The notes under the pieces are model-generated. The model did not search any database. It worked only from the letters and a program-made list of their open reading frames with translations, and was not told the origin of the DNA. From Rubripirellula sp. (GTDB lineage: Bacteria; Planctomycetota; Planctomycetia; Pirellulales; Pirellulaceae), in the NCBI GenBank assembly GCA_012270065.1, contig JAAXJB010000115.1:159443-200397 (forward strand): a DNA stretch of 40,955 nucleotides, written 5' to 3'. Positions 1 through 11,861 of the stretch are shown here, piece by piece; within the stretch, counting starts at the first letter, position 1; each line of letters starts with the position of its first letter. The position numbers and the translations under genes were made by a program.

Positions 1-14
1 GACGCCGTGGGCTG

Positions 15-1763
15 CTACGGATTCGTCTCTGCTGATAGCGAACCCAGTGGAATCACACTCAGCCCACATTCCTCTTTTCCGATCGAATACACAACGTACA
101 ACTTTCCGTTGTGTTCATATCCATAGGGATAAGACCACTGGCTTGACTTTGCCCTTCCTGGAAATCGAGGTGGAACGGATTTCCCGTGTCTTATCCGATA
201 CATTGAACTGAGCGTGTCTTCACCGGGACGGCTCACCGAGATCACCAGAGTATCCCGGTTCTGCAGATTACTGAGCAAATATCTTTGCCCGTTCCTGAGC
301 ATCCCAGCGTATGCTTTTGCCCGCGGCATTGAGAAGTTGCTTGGCCCAGCCATTGTCCAGTTACGCCCAAAGTCAGTGCTCGTGGATACCCATGCCACTC
401 CGCCCCCACCCCGGATAACAGCGGTTACACGTTCTTCATCCGCCCAGACAGTTGTTTCTGCAAATGACGGGTTCAGAGCAGGGTCAAAAGGCACCAGGAC
501 CGAGTCCCATTGTGTGAAGTCGTCACCGTGGCTGATTGCAACAACGGGAAAACCGTTCCTGTCCTGACCACCGGTGATGTAGTTGCCGTTCTTCATGCGT
601 ACAGGTTCGTCATAAGGCCAGCAGTTTTCCATCACGATTCCTCGCGATTCCCAACGACCAAGCTCTTCATCCAGAACAAACGCCTCCGCTTTCAATCCAT
701 CAAATCGGCGCCCCTGAGTGCCCGAACCGAACCGCGCGCAAATCGTCCACAACTTACCCTGATGTACAAAAAGAATTCCATGGCTGTGTCGCTCGGCGGT
801 ATTGAAACCAGGTCCAATCACTTCGAGGTCACCCCATGATCCACCCTCATCCTTTGACCGTTTTCCCCGCAACGTTTCCTGAGGACCATTTTCATTTGTC
901 GGGCTGTTCGCCCAGTTTGCATACATCACTCCTTTATGTTCAACGATGGCTGCGCCATGCAAAAACTTATGGTCATTCGAACCCGGTGAATGTATGACTG
1001 ATGACTTCATTCCGGCAACAAACGGAATCACTGATGAATCATGCGGAAAACGCGGCCCTGACCACAACGTGAATCGCTCGGGGGCATCCGGGATATCGTG
1101 TGTCAACAATACAGGATGGTACAGGGCAGCCATCTGCTTTGCTGGCAACGCCTCATTCGCCATACGCAAGTTGTCCATTGCCCCGTGAAATGTCTGCCAT
1201 ATCCTGCCATTGTCGTCGACTGCACCGATGGTGATTGGGGCAGCCGTGCGAGGGATCTTCCGAGATAACGTCACTGTCCCCGCCCGCTGTCCATTTACCC
1301 ATAATTCAGCTGATTCACGACGCATGACAATCCCCACGAGATGCCAGTGACCCAGTTTGGGTTGCACCTCACTGGCAACTGTCACCCACTTGCCTTGCCA
1401 AAGGTAGAGACGAAACCGATTATCCTTGTCGAGCATCACGCCCCACTCGCGACGGTTAAGTGAATACTGATTTTTGCAAACGATCATTTGCTGTCCAGCA
1501 TTGCGTCGGTATGGATTTACCCAGACATTAAGACTGAAACCACGATCACCGTTTTCTATGTGTTCAGACTCATCAAGTGTTAAAACGGTAGCGCCAGGGA
1601 AGACAACGGATTGCCCATCCACGCCTCCATGGGAACTGATCTTGCCCTGAACTCTCATTCCGGGAATTTGCTCATGTTCAAACCCCCAGTGCTGCCCGTT
1701 GGCAGCCTGAGCAGAATTCAAACAGACAAATGTGAAACCAGATAACAGCAGAGCTCTGAACAT
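15..1763 (-). CDS. Secreted LamG-domain / sialidase-like (BNR) protein
   Basis: Predicted exported protein of 582 residues. A signal peptide occupies about residues 1-20 (hydrophobic stretch ending in AQA). Residues ~25-220 look like a LamG/concanavalin-type lectin domain (patterns such as FSLNVWVNP, WHLVGIVM, ELWVNGQ). The rest resembles the six-bladed sialidase/BNR propeller, with two Asp boxes of the form S-x-D-x-G-x-x-W, at about residues 303-310 (SKDEGGSW) and 462-469 (STDFGRNW). Inferred role: binding and hydrolysis of a decorated glycan outside the cytoplasm; the substrate cannot be read from the sequence, and the sialidase arginine triad was not verified. The start at 1763 is preferred over an upstream in-frame start near 1820 because it places the signal peptide at the N-terminus. 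It lies 139 bases downstream of the DUF1501 gene on the same strand and is probably the last gene of that operon. Confidence 0.82.
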   Translation of the reverse strand: MFRALLLSGFTFVCLNSAQAANGQHWGFEHEQIPGMRVQGKISSHGGVDGQSVVFPGATVLTLDESEHIENGDRGFSLNVWVNPYRRNAGQQMIVCKNQYSLNRREWGVMLDKDNRFRLYLWQGKWVTVASEVQPKLGHWHLVGIVMRRESAELWVNGQRAGTVTLSRKIPRTAAPITIGAVDDNGRIWQTFHGAMDNLRMANEALPAKQMAALYHPVLLTHDIPDAPERFTLWSGPRFPHDSSVIPFVAGMKSSVIHSPGSNDHKFLHGAAIVEHKGVMYANWANSPTNENGPQETLRGKRSKDEGGSWGDLEVIGPGFNTAERHSHGILFVHQGKLWTICARFGSGTQGRRFDGLKAEAFVLDEELGRWESRGIVMENCWPYDEPVRMKNGNYITGGQDRNGFPVVAISHGDDFTQWDSVLVPFDPALNPSFAETTVWADEERVTAVIRGGGGVAWVSTSTDFGRNWTMAGPSNFSMPRAKAYAGMLRNGQRYLLSNLQNRDTLVISVSRPGEDTLSSMYRIRHGKSVPPRFPGRAKSSQWSYPYGYEHNGKLYVVYSIGKEECGLSVIPLGSLSAETNP

Positions 1764-1902
1764 GACAAAACCCGTGAAAGAGCAAGGAAAGCAGTTACGT
1801 CCCTCTGACAAGACCCCCATTTAGTGCACCGCGCTGAACGGAAACCGCGCTGAACGGAAACTCGGAACGAATGGACCAGCTTTACAGATCAACTGCCGTT
1901 CA

Positions 1903-3413
<1,511 letters not shown>

Positions 3414-3417
<4 letters not shown>

Positions 3418-6194
3418 GGAAGAAAAGCAAATTCATTTGAATTGATCAGTGCACGACAGACACTCTGCAAACTGTCAGATTCCGCTACGTCGACGCATGC
3501 TTCTGTTTCGTTTGGCGTTGGCGGCCGTCCCAGAACCAGCTCAAAACAGCGTTTCACGGAGGCAGGCAAGTCACCGCCTGCATCTTTTTTCGCACGCTCC
3601 GCTATGAACTTTGATTGCTCCACCACAAAGTCGCTATTCATCAGATTGAGCGCCTGCAAAGGTGTCGTCGAAATGGGTCGCCTCGCCCTCACCTGCCCAC
3701 AATCAGGAAAATCAAATGCGGTAAACATCTGGTCATCAACGCGCCTCATCCGTTCCTGATAAAGCATCCGACGCCACGTATCTGGACCGTGGTTGTTAAC
3801 GACCTGCCACTGCGAATAACGCTTTTTCACATTGTGAATACGGTAGCTGCGACCACCCAACGTGTCCTGCAATTTACCTGATGCCTGAAGAATTCCGTCC
3901 CGTATCACCTCTGCCTCCAGGCGTTTAGGAGGAAACCGCCAAAGCAACTCAGCGTTGGCATCGAGCGTCAGTCCATCAGGGTTTGGCTCGCTTTTTTGCT
4001 GAAAAGCCTGAGACATCACCATCAGACGGATCATGTGCTTCATCGACCACGGATGGCTGTTTTGCCCGGTTGCCTTCATCGCCTCTGTCGAAGGATTCAT
4101 GAACTCACTCGCGAGCCAATCGAGCAGTTGTGGATGACTGGGAATTCCCCCGGCGGCGCCAAAATCGCTGGTGGTTGAAACGATGCCCCGACCGAAAATG
4201 TGATGCCAAATCCGATTCACTGCTACCCGGGCGGTAAGCGGATTGTCGTCATGGGCCAACCAGTTTGCAAACGCTGTTCGTCGTGCCCGTCCAGAACTGT
4301 TTTCTTTCACCTCCAGAAGCCCACCCAGTTCTTCTGGACCAGCCGGCAACACCCGCTCCCTTGGGTTTTCAGGACTGCCGCGGCCGAGCACATGCGTCGG
4401 AACTGGCTTGATGAATCTGGCAACAAAACTCGGCATGGGGCCCTCTTCGAGGACTGCTGCGATGAGTTTCTCAAGTTCCTGCAACAATTGAGCGCGTTCA
4501 GCATGCCGTTGGTTCTGCTGCCCTGAACTCATGGTCGACGCGACCTGTTTCCATTGCCCGTCAGAATCCATGGCTTCAACGCGATAACCACCGAAGTTGA
4601 ACTTGTGAAGGCCTTCCAGATAATCCGTTTCCAGATAATCTTCACGGTTGGTACTGAGTCTCAACCGATTGCATGCCACGGCATTGGGAAACGAAATCTC
4701 GATATAAGGTTTAACCTTGGAATCAGCTGGTGCTTTGCACCCCCATGCCTGAGTTCCGTATTCACCGTCATTGACACGTTCGATCTGCGCTCTCACAACG
4801 GCCATTTCAGGTGGACTGTAAGTGTTTGCCCCGTTTTCTGCTAACGCCAGATTGTATTTGGGGTCCCCGGGGCCAAAGATTTCCAATTCATCCAATCGAA
4901 CTCCATTCCAGTTGAATGTAATTCGTATCTTGGAGGTCTCCGTTGCTGGAAAGTGGAACTCTTTGTAACCGATCCAGTTTTCTTCCCAAGCACCAAGTTT
5001 TTTGAGCTTGTCATGGATGATTGCAATCTCTTGATAAAGCTCCTGCCCTCTTACGCGACGCGGATGCTTTTCAGCCAATTCCGGAAACCGACTTCCAAAC
5101 TCAACACCCTGAAACACCGCGGCCATTGAGTAATAGTCCTGAATCGAAATAGGATCGAACTTATGATTGTGGCATCGCGCACAGCCAATGGTCACTCCCA
5201 ACGCCGACGCTCCAACCGTTTGGAGAATCTCGTCCATGCGATCGGCTCTCGCTTGCCGTCGTGCACTAGGTTCCTGGCCAACTGTGGCGACCGGTACATG
5301 CGAACCAGCAACGAGGTAACCGGTAGCATCGCCTTGACCAACTGTATCACCCGCGATCTGTTCAAACAGAAAACGGTCATATGGTTTGTCTTCGTTGAAG
5401 GCACGCACTACATAGTCGCGGTAGATCCATGCATTTTTTCGATACATGTTACTTTCGCTGCCGTTCGTCTCAGCCCAACGGATCACATCAAGCCAATGCT
5501 GGGCCCATCGTTCCCCAAAATGCGGAGACTCCAGAAGCCGCTCCACAAGGTCACCATACGCTGTCATGCCATTGTTGCGGTAATCAGCCATGAAACTGTC
5601 GGACATTTCCGGCGTTGGTGGAAGTCCCGTCAAGACAATTGCTGCGCGTCTAACAAGAGTTCGTGGATCCGCTACCTGTGAAAACGTCAATCCTTTCGAC
5701 TCAAGCGTATTCAGAAGAAATGCATCAATCGCGTTTCCTGCCATCCCGTTGGTTTTTGGTACGGAAGGTTTGGCCACTTTCTGAAAAGACCAGTGATCAG
5801 ATTTCTGACGTGAAAGAGCTCCCATCTGCCCAGGCCAATTTGCGCCCTCCGCAATCCAAGATTTTAATTTTTCCCGTTGGACCCGAGGGATCATCTCCTC
5901 TTCCGGTGGCATCGCCATCTCTTTGTCCACGTGATTGATGACTTCAAGCAGATAACTTTTTTCCGGCATGTGCGGAACAACAGCGGCCAAACCGGAATCG
6001 CCACCACGAAGCATTGACGCTCGGCGATCCAATCGCAGGCCCGATTCCTGCTCATCGTCACCATGACAATGAAGACAATGCTCCTCAAAAATAGGAGCGA
6101 TGTCAGTCTCGTAATCCAATTCAGCCGCAACGGAATGGGTTGAACTGGCAAAAATGCCTACAAACAGAATGAAAAGATAATCACAAGAGCGCAT
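3414..6194 (-). CDS. Planctomycete cytochrome PSCyt1-PSCyt2(DUF1549)-PSD1(DUF1553) with discoidin-like insert
   Basis: A 926-residue exported cytochrome-like protein. A signal peptide (residues 1-24) is followed by a PSCyt1 domain with heme motif CLHCH (C40, C43, H44). A DUF1549/PSCyt2 domain (~150-400) has a second motif CARCH (C338, C341, H342). The DUF1553/PSD1 domain fills the C-terminal third and includes RVAVNRIWHHIFG. Between PSCyt2 and PSD1 lies an insert of about 150-180 residues resembling an F5/8-type (discoidin) carbohydrate-binding domain (for example VRLDELEIFGPGD). Two c-type hemes are therefore likely; the substrate is unknown. The start at 6194 is chosen over an upstream one at 6302 because the latter would overlap the sulfatase gene and bury the signal peptide. 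The gene lies 82 bases downstream of the sulfatase and overlaps the DUF1501 gene by four bases. Confidence 0.9.
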
Positions 6195-6276
6195 GATGCT
6201 GGGAAATCGGATTCGCAAGTGGTGGATGTTGTCTAGCCCGCTGGATGATTGTTGACCATGACCCAGGCTGCGGAGT

Positions 6277-8109
6277 TCATTGACTGCTTGGCACTGGGTC
6301 ATACTTTTTTCGATACATTTGATATTCCGCCCAAGTCAGTTTGCCATCGCCGTTGGTATCGGCGTCTGGATGTTTGTGAAAATACTTCGACTTCCAGGCG
6401 TTCGCGCTTAGTTCGCAAGACGAACCGTCGTTCAGCTGTTTGGATGTTCCGGCTTTCGAGTTTTTTGCGTCGCGTTTGGGCTGGAACGGGGGTTGTGCTG
6501 GTACCACGTCTTCTGGACGGGGGATACGACTTAAGAGCTCCTGGCGGAACCTTGATACGGTATCGGAATATTCATCGCTTGCTGCAACGTTATTCCATTC
6601 GAGAGGATCAACGCGCGTATCGTACAATTCCTCCTTGCCATTCTCGTAACGAATGTACCGGAAATCCCGGGCACGCAACGAGTAGCTTTCCTTCGATGGC
6701 TCGTATTTCGTTCTCCATTTATATAGCGCAGTCAGCGCCGATGATGGTCCCCTCCATTGACCGTTCGCCGGGTTCTTCAGCAACGGTTTCAAACTATGTC
6801 CATCCAGATCATGCCCTTTTCCATTCTTGCGAGTATTCGTTGGAAGTTGGCACAAATCCAACAGAGTTGGATAGACATCGATCAACGACACCGGATCACG
6901 ACATTCCTGACCAATCTGACTCACACCAGGTGCTTTTATGATCAAAGGAACGCGAGTGCTCTCCTGCCAAAGCGAGTTCTTGTAGAGATAGTCTTTCTCG
7001 CCCATTCCCCAACCATGATCACTTGTGAGCACAACAATTGTGTTGTTTCCAATGTTGGATTCCTCCAGTGCATCGAGAATTCGCCCTATCTGTTCGTCGA
7101 TTGAGGCGACACTGGCAAGGTATGCCTGGATGAACTGCCGCAACGCCTGATCACGTGATGCGTATGATTCGACGAGCGATTTAAACAGTCGTGTTCCCAT
7201 GTCCTCACTGCGAGGTCCATCGGCTCCCGTGGGTATGCCCCTGACGGTGTGCGAAAATGTATCATCGACATCGTTTTTCCGGATATTCGGTAATTCGATG
7301 CTGTCGACCGGGAACATATCGAAAAACTTTTTTGGAACGATCAGAGGCGTATGTGGCCGAATGAACCCAACACCCATGAAGAAAGGTTTTTGATCCGCCT
7401 TACCTGCTCTCTGCCTAATTTGATCAACTGCCCACTTTCCGTTGATTTCGTCTGCGGTTGCGTCACGCTTTTCCTGAGACACTACCTTGAGCGCTCGCTG
7501 GTTTGCCCAACTTCCGGTTCGCCATGAAAGCTTATGACCGCTTGCCGTTTTCATCCCGTTCAAACTCACCAATGGTCCGAAGGATCCATCTACGGCACCA
7601 ATTTCAGAATATGGTTTTGGGACCCAAGGATGAGCCAACTTATTCTGACCATCGAATGCAAACGGCCCATAGTCAGCCAGATTTCCATACTGCTGCCACT
7701 CCTTACGAACCATGTGATGCATCAACTTGCCAGTTCCAAGGGTTTCGTATCCATTCGCACGGAAATGATCCATGAGCGTTCGTGAATTTTGGAGTACCTC
7801 GTAGCCGTCCCACTTAACAAAGCCGTAACACCCGGAGTTGTGCGGATAAATTCCCGTAAACAAACTTGCCCGTGACGGACCACAGATTGGGATATTGCAG
7901 TGCGCTTGCAGGAATGAAACTCCCGCTGTGGCAAGACGCCGTATGTTCGGTGTCTTCGTTTGTGGGTGTCCTCCGAATCCCTCGACATAATCATTCAAAT
8001 CATCGCAAACGATGAGGATCACGTTGGGCTGTGCTGAGGAAGCTTTCCCGGAAAAGGTGAACAGGCACACGATCACCATCGACACGTAGAACGTGAAGGC
8101 CCGATGCAT
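6277..8109 (-). CDS. Secreted formylglycine sulfatase (iduronate-2-sulfatase-like) with C-terminal EF-hand
   Basis: A 610-residue type I sulfatase that hydrolyses sulfate esters, most likely on a polysaccharide, after export. The signal peptide is about residues 1-26. Metal ligands lie in VCDDLND (D36, D37). The formylglycine core C-x-P-S-R is present as CGPSR with C76 as the residue to be modified, and the second metal pair is in TSDHGWG (D364, H365). The DDLND and GGHPQTKTPN context is typical of the iduronate-2-sulfatase-like subgroup. The extreme C-terminus holds a single EF-hand loop, DTNGDGKLTWAE, common on planctomycete sulfatases. In-frame starts at 8139, 8163 and 8262 exist; 8109 begins directly at the signal peptide. 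The gene heads a same-strand run with the cytochrome, DUF1501 and sialidase-like genes. Confidence 0.93.
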   Translation of the reverse strand: MHRAFTFYVSMVIVCLFTFSGKASSAQPNVILIVCDDLNDYVEGFGGHPQTKTPNIRRLATAGVSFLQAHCNIPICGPSRASLFTGIYPHNSGCYGFVKWDGYEVLQNSRTLMDHFRANGYETLGTGKLMHHMVRKEWQQYGNLADYGPFAFDGQNKLAHPWVPKPYSEIGAVDGSFGPLVSLNGMKTASGHKLSWRTGSWANQRALKVVSQEKRDATADEINGKWAVDQIRQRAGKADQKPFFMGVGFIRPHTPLIVPKKFFDMFPVDSIELPNIRKNDVDDTFSHTVRGIPTGADGPRSEDMGTRLFKSLVESYASRDQALRQFIQAYLASVASIDEQIGRILDALEESNIGNNTIVVLTSDHGWGMGEKDYLYKNSLWQESTRVPLIIKAPGVSQIGQECRDPVSLIDVYPTLLDLCQLPTNTRKNGKGHDLDGHSLKPLLKNPANGQWRGPSSALTALYKWRTKYEPSKESYSLRARDFRYIRYENGKEELYDTRVDPLEWNNVAASDEYSDTVSRFRQELLSRIPRPEDVVPAQPPFQPKRDAKNSKAGTSKQLNDGSSCELSANAWKSKYFHKHPDADTNGDGKLTWAEYQMYRKKYDPVPSSQ

Positions 8110-8538
8110 GAAACGTGAATAAAGTGGATGGGATTCCATGTGTAACCGTTTGTCATATTTCATGGGTTTACATTGGGTGTGCTTTCGTGATCCGCACGCC
8201 ACCATTGCAATTTGACGGGAACACCCCAGTGGCCCTACACCAATTCTCCAGTTCAACGCCAAAGTGATGCAGAGCCTGACAGGCTGAACCAGAACCTATT
8301 GTAGCCCACCGCACGCGTTCTGTACCGACGCGTTGCCGCATATTTCCTGCCCTGTTTTGGGTCGGCTCTCGCTTTCCTTTTCGCCACTCACCGCGAACGC
8401 GAAATTTTCAGGTGCAAACGATGATGTGTCTGCAAAATGGTCTCCCATTCCATGTATTCCGATTCACAATCAAGGAGGTCCAGCGTTGACAAAATCAACA
8501 ACGGACAGGCAGGTTAGTAGAGGAGAAGCGATCCTATT
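8110..8538. other. Intergenic region upstream of the sulfatase operon
   Basis: This gap of 429 bases between two minus-strand genes holds no open reading frame with recognisable protein features. It should contain the promoter of the sulfatase-led operon, although no convincing -35/-10 pair was found. A 13-base perfect palindrome with a one-base centre (AGCCTG-A-CAGGCT, 8273-8285) lies about 164 bases upstream of the chosen sulfatase start and could be an operator, but elements of this length also arise by chance. Confidence 0.4.
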
Positions 8539-9348
8539 CTAGCGACGTGATTTCAATTTTCGCTGATAAACAAACGTGGGGTCCTCATACTTGCCCTTGA
8601 GCGTAGCCCAGGCGTTCAGAAAACTTCCATCAAACTTACCATTCTTATCATGTCCTCTCCGAGCAAACGTCGCGAGAACCTCACCATCATGCCCAAAACG
8701 TGAACTGATGAAATGATCCGGTTCGAGTGGCGCCTCATCGGTGTACACAAATTTCATGTTCTCATTCAGTTTCCCGACCAACCATTTAATACCACCCGCG
8801 CCACCTACTCTGGTTTCACTCATCAATTTCATTACGCCAGCCCGCAAAGAAAACAAGCGTTGCAATGCCGTGACTTCCTTGAATTCCTCTGGCATCCCAA
8901 TGGCTTCCTGCCGAACCACCAAGTTCTTTCCTGGCAGGTGCAATTCAAAAACGCTGTCGGGAGCATCCGCAATTTGCGGCACACGCTTTTTTTTCCGTAT
9001 CTCCTCAATTTGTCCTTGAACGGTGTTTGCATCAAACTTCAAAAACTGACAGTCGGATATCACAAAATGTAGAAACTCCTGCAGTTCTTCGGGTGTAAGT
9101 TTCCCGGTGATGTCATGTCCTGGTCCATACAGCTTCGGCATTTCAATCGTACCATCCGCACGTAACGAAAATACGGGTTTGTCCGTTTCCCGGGGCGGCG
9201 TGAAACCGTTCCTCTGATCGAAAACAAATACAATTTCGTTCTGGTTTTCCGGCAGTTCGTAAACCGGTTTTCCACCATCCTGAGCAGATGAAACCGGTAC
9301 AAGACACGAGAAGAATACACATGCAACCAATAAGCGTTGCAACGTCAT
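8539..9348 (-). CDS. Secreted protein of unknown function
   Basis: A 269-residue product with a clear signal peptide (MTLQRLLVACVFF to SSA, about 22 residues). The mature part begins with a Pro/Glu-rich stretch and contains a segment that looks like a beta-sheet followed by helices (TPEELQEFLHFVI); no catalytic motif or named domain is recognised. The phrase TGKLTPEELQEFL recalls planctomycete proteins that compare a value with a dose-response or quality threshold, but I cannot assign it. An in-frame ATG at 9378 would add ten charged residues before the signal peptide; 9348 was chosen because it starts at the signal sequence. It lies 263 bases after the M14 peptidase gene on the same strand, so co-transcription is possible but not shown. 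Confidence 0.72.
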   Translation of the reverse strand: MTLQRLLVACVFFSCLVPVSSAQDGGKPVYELPENQNEIVFVFDQRNGFTPPRETDKPVFSLRADGTIEMPKLYGPGHDITGKLTPEELQEFLHFVISDCQFLKFDANTVQGQIEEIRKKKRVPQIADAPDSVFELHLPGKNLVVRQEAIGMPEEFKEVTALQRLFSLRAGVMKLMSETRVGGAGGIKWLVGKLNENMKFVYTDEAPLEPDHFISSRFGHDGEVLATFARRGHDKNGKFDGSFLNAWATLKGKYEDPTFVYQRKLKSRR

Positions 9349-9611
9349 TTCAGTCCGCAGTGCGTCATTAACATGCATCAGAAGTCTCTCTGGAAAGGAT
9401 GATGAGTCACGTGTTCCTGCGATCAGCTGCGGTGCGCATCAGAGATTCAAATCAGCGAATTGAATCAATCACAGTACGCTCAATCGCTTCACTGCCTGAT
9501 TGTAATGTTCCGCGGGCTTTGAAGGAAACGAGCACTGCATTTCTGTTTCTGAATGTTAAATCATTCATGCAAAGGTGCATTGTCCGACGTGTTCCGGAAC
9601 TCCTCAAGGAT

Positions 9612-11393
9612 TCAGTCTGGCAACTCAAGGATTCTTGCCACTGGATATCTTCGATGTTCCTTTTCATACAGGTCCGAACGTTGATACAGGAACTCCAGTT
9701 GCTTTCTGCGATCAGCCCTGAATGCGGCATCGTCGGCACGTCTCGTTTCGAATTCTTTTTTAAGTGCTCGATCGTCTTCCAGCAGTTTTTCCGCGGTGCT
9801 TTCGAAAATATACGGCGAAAAATACTCCTTTCGTTGCAGAATCGTATCGAAACTGTTCCACCGGAATAAAGAATCCATCGCCTTGGGTTCGAGTGTCTCA
9901 ACGACATATCGGGCGTGGTCCTGTTGCATCGGGATGATCACATCACCAGGTCTCACGGTTATATGTTTCCTCTGCTTGGAAACCTCCACCTGATCATGGA
10001 AAAAATGCCCTTCGTAGGGACTTGATCGAGATTCGACTGATTCAATCCGATAGACCTCCGCTGCGAGCGTTCGACTGTCCTTCATGACGTGCATCTTTAC
10101 GGCATTGAGCTCCATCAACTCAATCACGCGATGCCACTCTCGGGGAATCATGTAGCCCGCAGGAAGTGAAATCGATTCGCTGACAACGTAATTGTTGAGG
10201 TATGGGATGTTGCGAACGTATGGCAAGTCTCTGTCATAGGACAGCCGCTTACCCCCAGTGACCTTGCTTGGGATCATTTTCGCTTCAAAACCGTGGAACT
10301 CGAGCCTTGTCGCCTGATTGCGGTCGACTTCCCACGCAATGGGCACCCGTTCCTGCCTGCAGAATCTGTCGCGGTCTTCTTGCCTCAAACGCTGAATACG
10401 TTTCCCTTGCACAGCCAGCAATTTAAGAGCCTCATCCAGGAATACCCGCGTAGCCCGGACACGCTCGGGATAAGGCTTCAGCATATGCGTTTCGGTCATG
10501 TACCCGATTGTTTGAAACAAACCGGTATAACCTGTCGAATACCGGGGCGTTTCGAGGAACTGAGCAAAACCGTTGTCTGGTGGTTCACCACCAGAGTTTA
10601 CATAGGGGATCGTCGGATACCCGTTCGCCTTCATCGCCTCAAACAGCTGTGGCTCGAAAACTTCGTGCATATATTTTCCAAGCGACATGCCAAGTTTGTC
10701 TTTCTGGCTCTGCGATGTCGTCATCACGTGTTGGTAATCAGCGCCATTGCTGACATGGGTATCAATAAAAAAATCGGGATCCAACAAGTGGAATATTTTC
10801 GCAAATGCCTTTGCGTTTCTGCTGTCACATTTAATGAAGTCTCGGTTCAGGTCGTAATTTCGACCATTGCCACGAAAGCCATATTCCCGTGGACCATTCT
10901 GATTGGCACGCGTGGTGGAGTTCCGATTCAGCGCACCGCCGATGTTGTAAAACGGAATGATTGCAACAATCACCTCGGTCAAATGCTCTTTGTATCTGTC
11001 GACATTTTCGACAAGATCCCTGGCAAATCCCATCGATGCATCAACACCATCAGATTCTCCCGGATGAATTGCATTGTTGATGAGAAGCACGGTACGGGAA
11101 TCAGACAGGATATTGTCAAGTGAAACAGGATCACCACACGAAACCAGGACCAGCGACAGAGGGAAGCCACTGTCAGTTTTATCCATGACGTGTACCGTCA
11201 CGTTCGAATGCTTTTCCGCGAGTGCGTTATAAAACGCAATTCCACTCTCATAGTCAGATGATTCCCAACCATCTCCCTGTTCATAAGGCGTCAACATTCC
11301 TGCAATCTGTGCTTCGTCGCCACAACATGCTTTCATGAACAAGGCTAACAAGCCAATCGTCAGGAGTATGTTTGGCTTCGGATTTTGATTCAT
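9612..11393 (-). CDS. Secreted M14-family zinc carboxypeptidase-like protein
   Basis: A 593-residue protein with an N-terminal hydrophobic export signal and an M14 metallopeptidase domain in its first half. The zinc site is visible as HPGESDG (H110, E113) and DTHVSNG (H213); between them NYDLNRDF supplies the Asn-Arg pair that binds the substrate carboxylate in this family. Members cleave C-terminal residues from peptides or trim peptidoglycan peptides; substrate specificity cannot be deduced. The C-terminal ~250 residues form a second region without a recognised domain, probably mostly beta structure. Several in-frame ATGs exist (11429, 11399, 11393); 11393 gives a normal signal peptide. The neighbouring genes are also secreted, which suggests extracellular peptide use. 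Confidence 0.87.
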   Translation of the reverse strand: MNQNPKPNILLTIGLLALFMKACCGDEAQIAGMLTPYEQGDGWESSDYESGIAFYNALAEKHSNVTVHVMDKTDSGFPLSLVLVSCGDPVSLDNILSDSRTVLLINNAIHPGESDGVDASMGFARDLVENVDRYKEHLTEVIVAIIPFYNIGGALNRNSTTRANQNGPREYGFRGNGRNYDLNRDFIKCDSRNAKAFAKIFHLLDPDFFIDTHVSNGADYQHVMTTSQSQKDKLGMSLGKYMHEVFEPQLFEAMKANGYPTIPYVNSGGEPPDNGFAQFLETPRYSTGYTGLFQTIGYMTETHMLKPYPERVRATRVFLDEALKLLAVQGKRIQRLRQEDRDRFCRQERVPIAWEVDRNQATRLEFHGFEAKMIPSKVTGGKRLSYDRDLPYVRNIPYLNNYVVSESISLPAGYMIPREWHRVIELMELNAVKMHVMKDSRTLAAEVYRIESVESRSSPYEGHFFHDQVEVSKQRKHITVRPGDVIIPMQQDHARYVVETLEPKAMDSLFRWNSFDTILQRKEYFSPYIFESTAEKLLEDDRALKKEFETRRADDAAFRADRRKQLEFLYQRSDLYEKEHRRYPVARILELPD

Positions 11394-11861
11394 CTGCATA
11401 CTGAGAAATTTGAATGGAGTTCTGATCATGACAGTCCAGACTCTGGACTGAATGCGTGGCTTCTGGACTAAAACTTGACGCACCGATGCAACCACACCTG
11501 AGAAACCATCTGGCCATTTCGCAACACGTTGGGAATCAAATGGATTGACCAGCTATTCAGCAAGTGTCACGGTTGAAACAATCTAGCAAACACAATCGAA
11601 ATGATGTGGAAATAAACAGGAAATGTGCCACCCCAAAACAACGGTTGCGTTGAATTTCTCGGTAACATGGGAGTCAAACCTTGTTCGTTGATGGAATGCA
11701 AGAACGTGTATCGCGGTCTCTATCTCATCAACAATCTCCCCGCCAGCAAAATCACGGCCCACTGGACGAGCACCGCAATTGCCGCAAGTTGGTGTCGTAT
11801 TGCCCGAATATAATTGAGTGCCATTCCCTAACACATCCATGCACAACCCTCGAGTAATCCC
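11394..11861. other. Divergent intergenic region
   Basis: This 468-base gap separates the divergently transcribed M14 peptidase (minus) and secreted beta-sandwich protein (plus) and must carry promoters for both. It contains a minus-strand reading frame of 85 codons from an ATG at 11840 to a stop at 11583; the predicted peptide has a CGNCG motif but no recognised homology, no signal peptide and no visible ribosome-binding site, so it is not called as a gene. No T-tract terminator or repeat was seen. Confidence 0.35.

Noticed and set aside
214-1188. Several plus-strand reading frames of 80-117 codons
   Set aside because: They lie opposite the LamG-sialidase-like gene, have no protein-like features and are explained as antisense shadows.
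6249-6941. A 230-codon plus-strand frame
   Set aside because: It lies opposite the C-terminal part of the sulfatase, whose motifs and EF-hand are clear; the plus-strand translation has no recognised domain.
10293-11123. A 276-codon plus-strand frame
   Set aside because: It is antisense to the M14 peptidase, whose zinc ligands are intact; length alone is not evidence in this GC range.
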